Shown: positions 17,456 through 26,212, counted from the first letter of the stretch. The stretch: DNA of 64,000 nucleotides from a bacterium M00.F.Ca.ET.205.01.1.1 (GCA_004791255.1 SRUQ01000001.1:682001-746000), one strand, 5' to 3'. The notes: generated by a model not told the origin, from the letters alone. A program made the numbers and translations.

Positions 17456-17481
17456 CCGGCGGGCAAGCCGCCTTGCCGGCA
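17456..17481 (-). promoter_or_regulatory. Stem-loop between the peptide gene and the SagB-type gene
   Basis: On the transcribed strand GGCAAG-GCGG-CTTGCC forms the inner stem, flanked by GCCG/CGGC pairs with one mismatch. It lies 10-35 bases after the peptide stop and about 30 before the oxidoreductase start. There is no T run, so it is more likely a partial terminator or message-stabilising hairpin that favours peptide over enzyme. Confidence 0.4.
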
Positions 17482-17491
17482 CCTCACGACC

Positions 17492-17593
17492 TCAGCGCTT
17501 GTTGTAGTGCATGCCCTGCGTGAAGAAGACGGTCTGCGTGCCCGCGGCAACCGTCAGCTTCGGGGCATTGCTCACTTTCTTCGCCATTTTCAT
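17492..17593 (-). CDS. 33-residue peptide, candidate RiPP precursor
   Basis: A short frame opens at ATG 17593 (a second in-frame ATG at 17587) and stops with TGA at 17492-17494. GGGAAAGGG directly upstream favours the ATG at 17587, giving 31 residues. The N-terminal part is basic and leader-like (MAKKVSNAPKLTVAA). The C-terminal part is rich in aromatics, Gln and Thr (TVFFTQGMHYNKR), with Thr, Tyr, Phe and Asn as possible modification sites but no Cys or Ser in the tail. It precedes the SagB-type gene by 66 bases in the same direction. The precursor role is inferred from this arrangement. Confidence 0.5.
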   Translation of the reverse strand: MKMAKKVSNAPKLTVAAGTQTVFFTQGMHYNKR

Positions 17594-17945
17594 CCCTTTC
17601 CCGACCCCAGTGGGATCTGTTGAACGACCCCCCTGGAATGGGATCCGCACGAAGAAAGGTAAGGTCGAAAGAGTTAATGGTTTGTTAAAATTGTAGTAAA
17701 GACAGTGCTCCTGAAATTATCTTTCCTTGCGATAAAGTGTAAAATATCGATTTTGCTCAGATAGGGAGTAGACAATCGCTGGCATACGCTTTTTCGGGGT
17801 AGTCTTATTCTTATTTAGCGTAATCGGCAGGCGCTGACCGCCGCTAGAGCGGTTAAGCGTTTGATTGAATCGCCGAACCGCTCTGGTTCTTTGTTTTTTC
17901 GCAATTCCGGACGGAAAACCGCTGCGCACTTTTCCTGGAATTGCG
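17594..17945. repeat. AT-rich leader plus R2 composite repeat
   Basis: The gap between the HTH gene and the peptide gene. Nearest the peptide (17640-17830) the DNA is AT-rich and could hold its promoter: on the minus strand TTTACT, 17 bases, then TTAACT at about 17665-17695. Nearest the HTH gene are two repeats: AGAGCGGTT/AACCGCTCT (17846-17884) and the 44-base R2 unit (17901-17944), running from GCAATTCCGG to CCTGGAATTGC. The R2 end touches the TAG stop of the HTH gene. Confidence 0.6.
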
Positions 17946-18695
17946 CTAGCCCAGCCCGTCGCGTGCGAGGCTGACCACCAGTCGGTCGATGTTCGGATCG
18001 TCGAGCTTGATGACGTGTGCCATGCGGATCGCCTGTCTTGGCCTGATTTTGGCTATGTCCTGGCGCATGATGACCGACACGAACGCCGGCCCGGCCTCGG
18101 TCAAAAGCATGGCCTTGCCCATCAGCACCGGCTCCGAGATGGGGGCCCACTGCACGGAGATAAGCGAAGGCTCGCCGGTCTGGCGGCGGTTGACGCCGCT
18201 GAAATAGATCCAGTTCAGGCGCGAGATCGCCACGCCATAGTGGTTGCCGCGCGCCCGCGCCCATGTCGTGCCCCGGCGCTCCGACCATCCGGTGACCCTG
18301 CGGAATGTGACCAATTCGGCTTCGCGCCGTACGAAGGTGACTGACCGCATTAGGAGGTCGGCTCGGTCGGGGATCGAAAAATAGGTAAAATAGGTGCCAC
18401 CCGCGATCGATGGGCTGGGCGGGCGGATCATCTGCTTGAACAGGCTTTCGGAAATCGGCGGCAGGCCGCGAACCGTCGGCTCGGGGGTGCCGGGGTCCTG
18501 GTACAGTTCGGCCTCGTCGATGCGGAAGTAGTCACAGATCAGCTTGGCGGTCGCCTTGTTGGGGACCGTCTGCCCTTGCAGGTAGCGTTCGAACTGTGTG
18601 CGGTTGATCCCAAGTTCGCGGCACACGGCGCTGACGGAGGCATGGTCCTTGCAGAGCCGTCTAAGATTTGCAGCGAGATTCTCGCGAATGGACAC
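17946..18695 (-). CDS. Helix-turn-helix (XRE-like) regulator with unknown C-terminal domain
   Basis: 249 residues. Residues 5-65 form a Cro/C1-type HTH (NLRRLCKDHASVSAVCRELG, then INRTQFERYLQGQTVPNKAT). The remaining 180 residues form a separate beta-rich domain with several aromatic residues (GGTYFTYFSIPDRADLL, GNHYGVAISRLNWIYFSG), which may bind a ligand. It reads in the same direction as the peptide/SagB operon but is separated by 350 bases of repeats and AT-rich DNA. It could control that operon, although nothing in the sequence shows this. The stop TAG is contributed by the adjoining repeat. Confidence 0.75.
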   Translation of the reverse strand: MSIRENLAANLRRLCKDHASVSAVCRELGINRTQFERYLQGQTVPNKATAKLICDYFRIDEAELYQDPGTPEPTVRGLPPISESLFKQMIRPPSPSIAGGTYFTYFSIPDRADLLMRSVTFVRREAELVTFRRVTGWSERRGTTWARARGNHYGVAISRLNWIYFSGVNRRQTGEPSLISVQWAPISEPVLMGKAMLLTEAGPAFVSVIMRQDIAKIRPRQAIRMAHVIKLDDPNIDRLVVSLARDGLG

Positions 18696-18986
18696 GTTGT
18701 TGCTTCCGCAGGCGGCTATTCATATCGACTCGAAATCCACATAGCGTCTTCGGTCGCCCCCGCCGAAACGCCTAGTCACAACACACAGAAAAACTGGTTT
18801 GATAACGACACTCTAGTGGGACGGCTTCCCAAAAAACCAGCGCCAAACCGACTGGCAGCTTTGCCATAAGTCTAATTGACAATAGTCCCGTTTTGGGTTT
18901 CGCGAAATTTGGTCCGCGGCGAATCGCGATGCCGGGCAATCTGCCGATTGTATGGGGAGCGAAGGGTCGAAAATCGATTATTCCGC
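18696..18986. other. Intergenic, no gene seen
   Basis: About 290 bases between the HTH gene and the tRNA. It must hold the HTH promoter and the tRNA 3' processing region. AT content is higher than average around 18770-18900. I see no convincing open frame, hairpin or RNA motif. Confidence 0.5.
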
Positions 18987-19062
<76 letters not shown>

Positions 19063-19226
19063 GTCCAGCGGATGGCGCATTTATCGGGCGCCGAGGTTTC
19101 CTGTCAAGGCGGCGTTTTGCCGAAACCGCCGCGGGCAAGCCGGCGCCGCGCCGGCGTGCCGCACAAGGGCTGCCCTTGCCGGTTCCGCGCGCAATGGCTA
19201 CATGTCGGCAACAATTGGAGACCGGC

Positions 19227-19517
19227 ATGCTCGCCCTCATTCAAACAATCGTCATGGCGCTTGACCTCTATTGGTGGATCATCATCGCCTCGGCGATCTT
19301 TTCCTGGCTCTACGCCTTCAATGTCGTCAACTCACGCAACCAGTTCGTCGGCAGCATCGGCAATATGCTGTATCGCCTGACCGAGCCGGCACTGCGGCCG
19401 ATTCGCCGCTTCATGCCGGACCTTGGCGGCATCGATATCTCGCCGATCATCCTGCTTCTGATCCTGTTCTTCCTCAGGCAGTTCCTGCTCACCACAGTGG
19501 CGCCGCTGGTGCTTTGA
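19227..19517 (+). CDS. YggT-family membrane protein
   Basis: 96 residues from the ATG at 19227, with GGAG about eight bases upstream. Two hydrophobic segments flank the family signature: [15 protein letters not shown] first, then [20 protein letters not shown] and the ending [19 protein letters not shown]. YggT proteins are inner-membrane proteins of poorly known role, linked in other bacteria to division, septum placement or osmotic tolerance. It is followed after 12 bases by a DUF167 gene, a common pairing. Confidence 0.85.
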   Translation: MLALIQTIVMALDLYWWIIIASAIFSWLYAFNVVNSRNQFVGSIGNMLYRLTEPALRPIRRFMPDLGGIDISPIILLLILFFLRQFLLTTVAPLVL

Positions 19518-19529
19518 CCCGGCGATTGC

Positions 19530-19844
19530 ATGAGCGCGCCATTCCGCACCCGCGAAAATGGCATTGAGCTGTTTGTCCGGCTGACACCGAAATCTTCCGT
19601 CGACAGGTTCGAAGGTATCGAAACATCGGCGGACGGGCGTAACCACCTGAAGGCGCGAGTCCGTGCCGTGCCGGAAAACGGCGCCGCCAACGCGGCGCTG
19701 GAAAAGCTGGCCGCAAAGACGCTGGGCGTGCCGGCGTCGGGCGTTTCGGTCGTTGCCGGCGCCACATCGCGGCTGAAGACGCTGCGGGTACTGGGTGATG
19801 TGGCTGCGCTGGAAAAGAAGGTTCGGGCGCTCGTCGACGGTTGA
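19530..19844 (+). CDS. DUF167 (YggU-family) protein
   Basis: 104 residues. The family core is clear: LFVRLTPKSSVDRFEG, then HLKARVRAVPENGAANAALE and SGVSVVAGATSRLKTLRV. DUF167 proteins are small, cytoplasmic and widespread, without an established function. The frequent partner yggT lies 12 bases upstream, and the two are probably one operon. No terminator is evident; repeats fill the next 200 bases. Confidence 0.85.
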   Translation: MSAPFRTRENGIELFVRLTPKSSVDRFEGIETSADGRNHLKARVRAVPENGAANAALEKLAAKTLGVPASGVSVVAGATSRLKTLRVLGDVAALEKKVRALVDG

Positions 19845-19867
19845 GATGCGTTGATCAGATTATCCCC

Positions 19868-20050
19868 GGTAGGCGCTGCCCGTCATTGCCCTGCCGGGCA
19901 TTTCTCCCCGTATAGTGACGGGGAGAAAGATGCCGGCGCCGGCGATTTCGCCAACTGAAAACGTTGCAGAAAATAGCACCGAGGTCGCGGCCAGCTCGCT
20001 TCTCCCCGTTTACGGGGAGAAGGTGCCGGCAGGCGGATGAGGGGCGGCGC
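19868..20050. repeat. Paired R1-type palindromes
   Basis: Two hairpin-forming units: TCTCCCCGT-ATAGTG-ACGGGGAGA near 19901 and TTCTCCCCGTTTACGGGGAG near 20000. They are flanked by CCTGCCGGGCAT and GTGCCGGCAGGCGGATGAGG. They fill most of the gap between the DUF167 gene and the convergent RpiR gene. Confidence 0.65.
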
Positions 20051-20092
20051 GACGTTGCGGGATCGGCACGGATTGCCAGCGGGCGGAGCCCT

Positions 20093-20974
20093 TCAATCGC
20101 CCAGCGGTAAACGTGGATCGTCGACCTTCAGCGTATTCACGCTCTGCTTGATGCGGCGCAGGTTCTCCAGCACCTTCGGCCCGCGCGTCTCGGCGACCGT
20201 TGTGACGATCATGTCGACGATGGCCAGCAGCGCATAGCGCGACGATGTCGGCTTGTAGATATTGCCGTCCTCGAGCGGCTGCAGGTGGATGACCGTGTCG
20301 GCGGCCTTGGCAAGGGCTGAGTCCGGCGCGGTGATGGCGACGGTGGCGGCGCCATATTGCTGGGCGACCTGCACTGCCTCGATGACCGATCGCGCATAGC
20401 CGGACACCGAAAAGGCGACCAGTGTGGTGTCGGGCGTGGCGACGGCGGCGTACATGCGTTGCAATTGCCCGTCGATCTGCGCCAGCACCGGCAGGCCGAG
20501 CCGGAACAGCCGGTTCTGCATTTCGGTCGCCATCATCGAGGAGATGCCGCCGGAGCCGATGCAAAGCACGTTGCCGGAGGCGGCAAGGCGCGCGGCGACG
20601 GCGACCAGCGTCGTCATGTCGAGGTTTTCGCTGGCGCGCTGGATGGCTGTGACAGCAGCTTCGGTGATGGCTGAAATGATGCGCTGCTCGCGTGCGTCCC
20701 GGCTCAGCGGCTCGGGCGACAGATACTGGCCGCCGATGGCGATGGCCTGGGCCAGGTAGAATTTGAAATCGCGCAGGCCCTCGCAGCCGAGATTGCGGCA
20801 GAAGCGGGTGACGGTCGGTTCGCTGACGCCGACCCGCGCGGCAATCTCGGAGATTGCCGCCTTGGAGGCGAAGTCGAGATCGGACAGGACGAGGCCGGCC
20901 AGCCGGCGGTCCGACTTGGTGCCGTCCTGCGACATCAGCTGCAGCCGGGTGATGATGTCGGCCGGCGTTTTCAT
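20093..20974 (-). CDS. RpiR-family transcriptional regulator
   Basis: 293 residues. An N-terminal HTH of RpiR type (FASKAAISEIAARVGVSEPT, then TRFCRNLGCEGLRDFKFYLA) is followed by a SIS sugar-phosphate-binding domain (VLCIGSGGISSMMATEMQNR, then TTLVAFSVSGYARSVIEAVQ). SIS-type regulators respond to phosphorylated sugars. It is the third gene of a minus-strand group (dehydrogenase, ATPase, regulator) divergent from a sugar-importer operon. It is therefore the obvious candidate to bind the repeated motifs at 22901-22975. Confidence 0.85.
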   Translation of the reverse strand: MKTPADIITRLQLMSQDGTKSDRRLAGLVLSDLDFASKAAISEIAARVGVSEPTVTRFCRNLGCEGLRDFKFYLAQAIAIGGQYLSPEPLSRDAREQRIISAITEAAVTAIQRASENLDMTTLVAVAARLAASGNVLCIGSGGISSMMATEMQNRLFRLGLPVLAQIDGQLQRMYAAVATPDTTLVAFSVSGYARSVIEAVQVAQQYGAATVAITAPDSALAKAADTVIHLQPLEDGNIYKPTSSRYALLAIVDMIVTTVAETRGPKVLENLRRIKQSVNTLKVDDPRLPLGD

Positions 20975-21019
20975 GGTCGTGGATTCGTCTTCATGCCGTT
21001 GCCCTGGTAGCGAAAGGCC

Positions 21020-22087
21020 TTATAGCGGCAGGCCCGTCGCCTTGTCGAACAAATGGATGTTGCGCGGATCGACCGACACCGGCAGCAGGTCCCCCGGCCT
21101 GACCGGCACCCTGTCGCGGAACACGGCCCGTACCGTGTCAGCGCCAATGGCGCCATAGACATGGGTTTCGGAGCCGGTAGGCTCGACGACATCGACCTTG
21201 AGCGCCATGGCGTCGGCGGCCTCGCCGATGATGAAATGCTCGGGTCGGATGCCGGCCTCGACCGCATTGCCCGCCGATGCCGCCTTGTCTGCAAGCGCCA
21301 GCCGGCCACCGCCGGCCGATTCGAACCAGCTCTTCGCGTCTGTGGTCTTGAGAGCCCCGGAGACAAAGCTCATCGACGGCGAGCCGAGGAAGCCGGCGAC
21401 GAATTTGTTGGCGGGCCGGTCATAAAGCTCCAGCGGCGGCCCGACCTGCTGGATCCTGCCGCGGTCCATCACCACGATGCGGTCGGCCATGGTCATGGCC
21501 TCGATCTGGTCGTGGGTGACATAGACGATGGTCGATTTCAGCCGCTGGTGCAGCGCCTTGATCTCGGTGCGCATCTGTACGCGCAACTGCGCGTCGAGAT
21601 TGGAGAGCGGCTCGTCGAACAGGAACACCGAGGGTTCGCGCACGATGGCGCGGCCCATGGCGACGCGCTGGCGCTGGCCACCCGACAATTGCCGGGGATA
21701 GCGGTCGAGATAGGAGAACAGGTTGAGGACGCCGGAGGCTTTCTTGACCTTCTGGTCGACGGCCTCGCGCGCCTCGCCGCGGATCTTCGGGCCGAAGCCG
21801 ATATTGTCCGACGCCTTCAGATGCGGAAACAGCGCATAGGACTGAAAGACCATGGCGATGTTGCGCTGCTGCGGCGGCAATTCATTGGCGCGCACGCCGC
21901 CGATCAGGAGGTCGCCGGCGCTGATCGTCTCCAGACCGGCCAGCATGCGCAGCAAGGTCGACTTGCCACAACCGGACGGGCCGACCAGCACGACGAACTC
22001 GCCGCTTTTGATGTCGAGGTCGATGTGTTCGAGGATGCGGTGCTGGCCGAACGATTTCGACAGATTGCGAAACTGGACATCGGTCAT
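21020..22087 (-). CDS. ABC transporter ATPase, UgpC/MalK type
   Basis: 355 residues. ATPase domain with Walker A GPSGCGKSTLL, Q-loop VFQSYALFPHL, signature LSGGQRQRVAMGRA and Walker B VFLFDEPLSNLD, then a C-terminal TOBE-like regulatory region (IRPEHFIIG, DRVPVRPGDLLPVSV). It belongs to the class that powers sugar and polyol importers. It starts two bases after the stop of the upstream dehydrogenase gene. It should serve the binding protein and permeases encoded divergently at 23031-26212. Confidence 0.9.
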   Translation of the reverse strand: MTDVQFRNLSKSFGQHRILEHIDLDIKSGEFVVLVGPSGCGKSTLLRMLAGLETISAGDLLIGGVRANELPPQQRNIAMVFQSYALFPHLKASDNIGFGPKIRGEAREAVDQKVKKASGVLNLFSYLDRYPRQLSGGQRQRVAMGRAIVREPSVFLFDEPLSNLDAQLRVQMRTEIKALHQRLKSTIVYVTHDQIEAMTMADRIVVMDRGRIQQVGPPLELYDRPANKFVAGFLGSPSMSFVSGALKTTDAKSWFESAGGGRLALADKAASAGNAVEAGIRPEHFIIGEAADAMALKVDVVEPTGSETHVYGAIGADTVRAVFRDRVPVRPGDLLPVSVDPRNIHLFDKATGLPL

Positions 22088-22089
22088 GC

Positions 22090-22860
22090 TTACGCTCCCA
22101 ATATGTCGTCGATGAAAGGCAAGAAGCCGGCTGTCAGCCCGGCATCCACGGGCATCACCACGCCTGTTACGCCCGATGCGCGCTCCGAGGCAAGAAAAGC
22201 CACGGCTTCCGCCACTTCCGAAGCGTTGACGATGCGGCCGAGCGGGTAGAGCCGCTTCAGCTTGCCGAGAATTTCGGGATTCCTGGCCAGGCGATGGTCC
22301 CAGGCGGCGGTGCGGATCGATCCCGGACAGACGACATTGGCGCGCACATTGCTGCGGCCGAGCTCGACGGCGACCGCCTTGGCATAGGCGTTGATGCCGG
22401 CCTTGGCCGCGGCATAGGCGGGGTTGCCGAAATGCGCGATGGCGTTGACGGAGGAGACGAAGACGACGCTGCCCGATCCGCGCGCCGCCATCGCCTTGGC
22501 GATGGGATCGGCGAAGATCATCACGCCGGTCAGGTTGAGGTCGAGCTCATGCTCGATCCTGTCCGCCGTCAGCGCGCCGAGCGTCTCGGCGCGCGTCCAG
22601 CCGGCATTGTTGATCAGGATGTCGGGGACGCCGTCCTTTTCCAGCACGGCGGCGATCGCCGCCTCGACCGAAGCCCGGTCGAGAAGATCGAAGACATGGC
22701 GCGAGGCCAGAGTCGGGCTCGTCAGCGCGTCATCGGACTGGTCGCAGCCGATGACGCGCGCGCCCCGCTCGGCCAAAAGCTCGACGATCGCTCTGCCGAG
22801 GCCGCCGCCAGCACCCGTGACTAGGGCAGTCTTGCCTTCGAACTCGGCTCTCGAAACCAC
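22090..22860 (-). CDS. Short-chain dehydrogenase, probably sugar/polyol related
   Basis: 256 residues from a GTG at 22860, chosen because GGGAGGAG lies six bases upstream. Other possible starts further upstream lie in the AT-rich control region. SDR motifs are TGAGGGLGRAI, NNAG, SSVNAIAHFG with the serine, YAAAKAGINAYAKAVA with Tyr-x-x-x-Lys, and CPGSIRT. It is first in the operon with the ATPase and RpiR regulator. By context it oxidises the sugar or polyol brought in by the importer; the exact substrate is unknown. Confidence 0.82.
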   Translation of the reverse strand: MVSRAEFEGKTALVTGAGGGLGRAIVELLAERGARVIGCDQSDDALTSPTLASRHVFDLLDRASVEAAIAAVLEKDGVPDILINNAGWTRAETLGALTADRIEHELDLNLTGVMIFADPIAKAMAARGSGSVVFVSSVNAIAHFGNPAYAAAKAGINAYAKAVAVELGRSNVRANVVCPGSIRTAAWDHRLARNPEILGKLKRLYPLGRIVNASEVAEAVAFLASERASGVTGVVMPVDAGLTAGFLPFIDDILGA

Positions 22861-22900
22861 GGCACGCTCCTCCCGGTAATCACGATACGCTACGAAAATG

Positions 22901-22975
22901 AATGTAATTAAGCAACATAAAAATCTGCTTGCATGCGGCATAATCATGGATAATGTAGGAAAGTAACATAAATCT
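22901..22975. promoter_or_regulatory. Two direct-repeat motifs, probable RpiR operators
   Basis: In the divergent gap the motif AATGTA-N4-AG-N-AACATAAA occurs twice, at 22901-22920 and 22952-22972. Each copy also contains ATGT-N9-ACAT, a 17-base dyad. The spacing between copies is 51 bases, close to five helical turns, which would allow looping between bound regulators. The two promoters of the divergent operons must overlap this AT-rich stretch. Confidence 0.55.
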
Positions 22976-23030
22976 TTGGCCAACCAACGGTACAAGGGCG
23001 CAGATGCGCGGATCAAATGGGAGAGAGATC

Positions 23031-24263
23031 ATGAACCTCGCGAAATGGACTGTCGGCCTGATGGCCGGAATGGGCATGCTGGCCTTCGCCGCGCAGGCTG
23101 AAGCCGGGGAAGTGCGGGTCACCGTCGCCGAATACAGCGCCAAGACCGGGCCGTATTTCGAAGCGGTGAAGAAGGAATTCGAGGCAAAGAACCCGGGCAT
23201 CACGGTCAAGTTCGAAGTGGTGCCTTGGGATGTGCTCTTGCAGAAGCTGACCACCGATATCACCGCCGGCACCAATGCCGACCTGTCGATCATCGGCACC
23301 CGCTGGCTGATCGATTTCGTCCAGCAGGATGTCGCCGAACCGCTCGACGGCTACATCACGCCCGACTTCAAGGGCCGTTTCATCGACACCTTCCTGTCGC
23401 CATCGATCATGGACGGCAAGACCTACGGCCTGCCGATCGCCGCTTCGGCGCGCGCCATGTATTACAACAAGGAATTGTTCGAGAAGGCCGGCATCGCCAA
23501 GCCGCCGGCAACCTGGACCGAGCTGCAGGAAGACGCGCGCAAGATCAAGGCGCTGGGCTCCGGCACATTCGGTTTCGGCCTGCAGGGCAAGGAGATCGAG
23601 ACCGATGTCTACTACTACTATGCGATGTGGTCGCAAGGCACCGAGATCCTGAACAAGGACGGCACGTCGGGCCTCGGCACGCCGGGCGCCCTCGAAGCCG
23701 CCAAGCTCTACAAGTCGATGATCGACGAGGGCCTGACCGAGCCCGGCGTCACCTCCAACAACCGCGAGGACGTGCAGAACCTGTTCAAGCAGGGCAAGGT
23801 CGGCATGATGATCACCGCACCGTTCCTGTCCAACCAGATCAAGGACGAGGCGCCGAAGCTGAAATACGGCGTGGCGGCCATTCCGGCTGGTCCGACCGGG
23901 GCGCGGGGCACGTATGGCGTCACCGATTCCATCATCATGTTCAAAAACTCCAAGAACAAGGACGAAGCCTGGAAGCTGCTCGACTTCCTGTTCAGCACCG
24001 AACAGCGCGCCAAGTTCACGCAGGGCGAAGGCTTCCTGCCGGTGAACAAGGAAGAGGCCAAGTTGGATTATTACGTCAACAACGCCGATCTCGCCGCCTT
24101 CACCGCGCTGCTGCCCGACGCCCGCTTCGCGCCGGTCATTCCAGGCTGGGAAGAAGTCGCCCAGATTACCTCGGACGCCATGCAGAAGATCTATCTCGGC
24201 GGCGACCCCGAGGCCGGTCTCAAGGACGCGGCGGCGAAGGCCAACGGCGTGCTCAAGAAATAG
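23031..24263 (+). CDS. Extracellular solute-binding protein, family 1 (sugar type)
   Basis: 410 residues from the ATG at 23031, with GGGAGAGA upstream. A Sec signal peptide (hydrophobic VGLMAGMGMLAFAA, cleavage near AQAEAG) precedes a mature domain typical of family 1 binding proteins: FEAKNPGITVKFEVVPWDVL, then YGLPIAASARAMYYNKELFE and the late GEGFLPVNKEEA. It delivers sugar or polyol to the two permeases downstream. The promoter lies in the divergent gap with the RpiR-type motifs. Confidence 0.88.
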   Translation: MNLAKWTVGLMAGMGMLAFAAQAEAGEVRVTVAEYSAKTGPYFEAVKKEFEAKNPGITVKFEVVPWDVLLQKLTTDITAGTNADLSIIGTRWLIDFVQQDVAEPLDGYITPDFKGRFIDTFLSPSIMDGKTYGLPIAASARAMYYNKELFEKAGIAKPPATWTELQEDARKIKALGSGTFGFGLQGKEIETDVYYYYAMWSQGTEILNKDGTSGLGTPGALEAAKLYKSMIDEGLTEPGVTSNNREDVQNLFKQGKVGMMITAPFLSNQIKDEAPKLKYGVAAIPAGPTGARGTYGVTDSIIMFKNSKNKDEAWKLLDFLFSTEQRAKFTQGEGFLPVNKEEAKLDYYVNNADLAAFTALLPDARFAPVIPGWEEVAQITSDAMQKIYLGGDPEAGLKDAAAKANGVLKK

Positions 24264-24521
24264 GGGCGGTGCTGATGAAATAGGGCGTATCTCCCTGCGC
24301 CCGTGGCGCGCCTCACTCAGGCGGGCGCGCCACCCCTTTCCTCTCCCCTGATCGACGGGGGAGAGGAAGGCCCTTTGCCGCAACTTCCGGGGGGATGGGC
24401 AGGCAGGTAGGGACGTAGACGCCGCATAGTTCGAGACTGAGCGCATGAGAAGACCAGGTCAGGATTAGTCAGCTGGCAAGCCAGCGCTATTGAAGCCTCG
24501 CAAAGCGGTACAAACCAGCCG
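24264..24521. repeat. Intergenic hairpins between binding-protein and permease genes
   Basis: Contains GTGGCGCGCC/GGCGCGCCAC (24303-24332) and CCTCTCCCCTGATCGACGGG with GGAGAGG (24341-24367), an R1-like palindrome. Such hairpins between the first and second genes of importer operons usually allow extra binding protein to be made. No other gene is seen in this 258-base gap. Confidence 0.6.
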
Positions 24522-25391
24522 ATGCAAAATCGTTTTCTGCCCTATCTGCTGACCTTGCCCAGCCTGTTCCTGGCGGCGGTGGTCATTTTCTGGCCGGTCT
24601 GGGACCTGATCCAGATCTCGACGCATGACGTCAGCCGCTTCGGCCAGTTGCGCGACTTCAGCGGACTGACCAATTTCGCGGCCCTCGCCGCCGATCCCGA
24701 TTTCATCGCCGCCCTCTGGCGCACGGGGCTGTGGACCGTGCTGGTGGTCGGCGGCGCGCTGCTGTTGTCGATCCCGGTGGCGATGATCCTCAACATGGAT
24801 TTCTACGGCCGCGGCATCGCCCGCGTCATCATCATGCTGCCCTGGGCGGTCTCGCTGACCATGACGGCCGTGGTCTGGCGCTGGGCGCTGAGCGGCGAGA
24901 GCGGCATGCTGAACTCGGCGCTGCTCGGCCTCGGCCTCATCGACCACAACATCCAGTGGCTGGCGCAGGCCGAGACCGCGTTCCCGATGCAGGTGCTGAT
25001 CGGCATATTGGTGACGGTGCCGTTCACCACCACCATCTTCCTCGGTGGCCTGTCGTCGATCCCCGACGATCTCTACGAGGCGGCCGCGCTGGAAGGGGCA
25101 ACGCCGCTGCAGCAGTTCCGCGAGATAACCTTCCCGCTGCTGAAGCCGTTCATCAACATCGCCATCGTGCTCAACACCATCTACGTCTTCAATTCCTTCC
25201 CGATCATCTGGGTGATGACGCAGGGCGGGCCGGCCAATTCCACCGACATCCTGGTCACCCATCTCTACAAGCTGGCCTTCCGCATCGGCAAACTTGGCGA
25301 GGCCTCGGCGGTGTCGCTGGTGATGTTCGCCATCCTGCTTGTCTTCACCATGATCTATGTCCGCCTCGCCATGCGGGAGCAGCGCGCATGA
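24522..25391 (+). CDS. Sugar ABC transporter permease (MalF/UgpA type)
   Basis: 289 residues with six predicted spans. The EAA loop that contacts the ATPase is seen as [20 protein letters not shown]. An [17 protein letters not shown] segment close to the C-terminus is characteristic of the first permease of family 1 sugar importers. It overlaps the next permease by four bases (ATGA). Confidence 0.88.
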   Translation: MQNRFLPYLLTLPSLFLAAVVIFWPVWDLIQISTHDVSRFGQLRDFSGLTNFAALAADPDFIAALWRTGLWTVLVVGGALLLSIPVAMILNMDFYGRGIARVIIMLPWAVSLTMTAVVWRWALSGESGMLNSALLGLGLIDHNIQWLAQAETAFPMQVLIGILVTVPFTTTIFLGGLSSIPDDLYEAAALEGATPLQQFREITFPLLKPFINIAIVLNTIYVFNSFPIIWVMTQGGPANSTDILVTHLYKLAFRIGKLGEASAVSLVMFAILLVFTMIYVRLAMREQRA

Positions 25392-26212
25392 CCAGTAAGC
25401 TCAAACGCTCCATCATCGCCTGGCTGCTGCTGACGCCGCTGATTGTGGTGACGCTGTTTCCCTTCGCGGTGATGTTGCTGACCGCGGTCAAGCCAAGGTC
25501 CGAAGTGCTGTCGCCGACGTGGTGGCCGAGCGAATTCCGCTGGTCGAATTTCTCCGACATGTGGGTGGCGACGGGCTTTGGCCAGGCGCTCGCCAATTCG
25601 CTCTATGTCTCGGTCATCGCCACCGTGGGCGCCATCCTGATCTCGGTCCCGGCGGCCTACGCCATGTCGCGGTTCCGTTTTGCCGGCTACGGTGCCTTCC
25701 GCCAGTTCCTTTTGATCTCGCAGATGATCTCGCCGATCGTGCTGGTGCTCGGCCTGTTCCGGCTGATGGCGGCGTGGGGTCTGGTCGAAAGCACCACCGC
25801 GCTCGGCGTCATCTACATGGCCTTCAACGTCGCCTTCACCGTGTGGATGCTGCAGAGCTATTTCGACACCATTCCGCGCGACCTCGAGGAGGCGGCCTGG
25901 ATGGAGGGCGCCGGGCGCTGGCTGACCTTGCGCAAGGTGTTCCTGCCGCTCTGCCTGCCGGCAATCGCGGTTACGGCGATCTTCACCTTCATCAATGCCT
26001 GGAACGAGTTCGTGGTGGCGCTGACCATGCTGCGCAGCCAGGAAAGCTACACGTTGCCGATCCAGGTCTTCTCACTGGTCGCCGGGCGCTACACCATCGA
26101 ATGGCACCATGTCATGGCCGCGACGCTGCTGGCGACCTTGCCGGTGGCGATCCTGTTCATCTGGCTGCAGCGCTACCTCGTCAGGGGTCTGGCGCTGGGG
26201 GCGGTCAAATAG
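25388..26212 (+). CDS. Sugar ABC transporter permease (MalG/UgpE type)
   Basis: 274 residues, six spans, ATGA start overlapping the upstream permease. The EAA loop reads [20 protein letters not shown]. The [14 protein letters not shown] region near the end is typical of second permeases. Completes the importer with the binding protein at 23031 and the divergent ATPase. Its TAG stop (26210-26212) is the first triplet of an R2 repeat. Confidence 0.88.
   Translation: MTSKLKRSIIAWLLLTPLIVVTLFPFAVMLLTAVKPRSEVLSPTWWPSEFRWSNFSDMWVATGFGQALANSLYVSVIATVGAILISVPAAYAMSRFRFAGYGAFRQFLLISQMISPIVLVLGLFRLMAAWGLVESTTALGVIYMAFNVAFTVWMLQSYFDTIPRDLEEAAWMEGAGRWLTLRKVFLPLCLPAIAVTAIFTFINAWNEFVVALTMLRSQESYTLPIQVFSLVAGRYTIEWHHVMAATLLATLPVAILFIWLQRYLVRGLALGAVK

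Noticed and set aside
17717..17929. A 70-codon minus-strand frame between the HTH gene and the peptide gene
   Set aside because: Half of it is translated from the R2 and AGAGCGGTT repeats and there is no ribosome site. The repeat explanation suffices.
19868..20050. Possible CRISPR array, because of repeated hairpins
   Set aside because: Only two units, unequal spacing, no spacers and no cas genes; they are intergenic palindromes.
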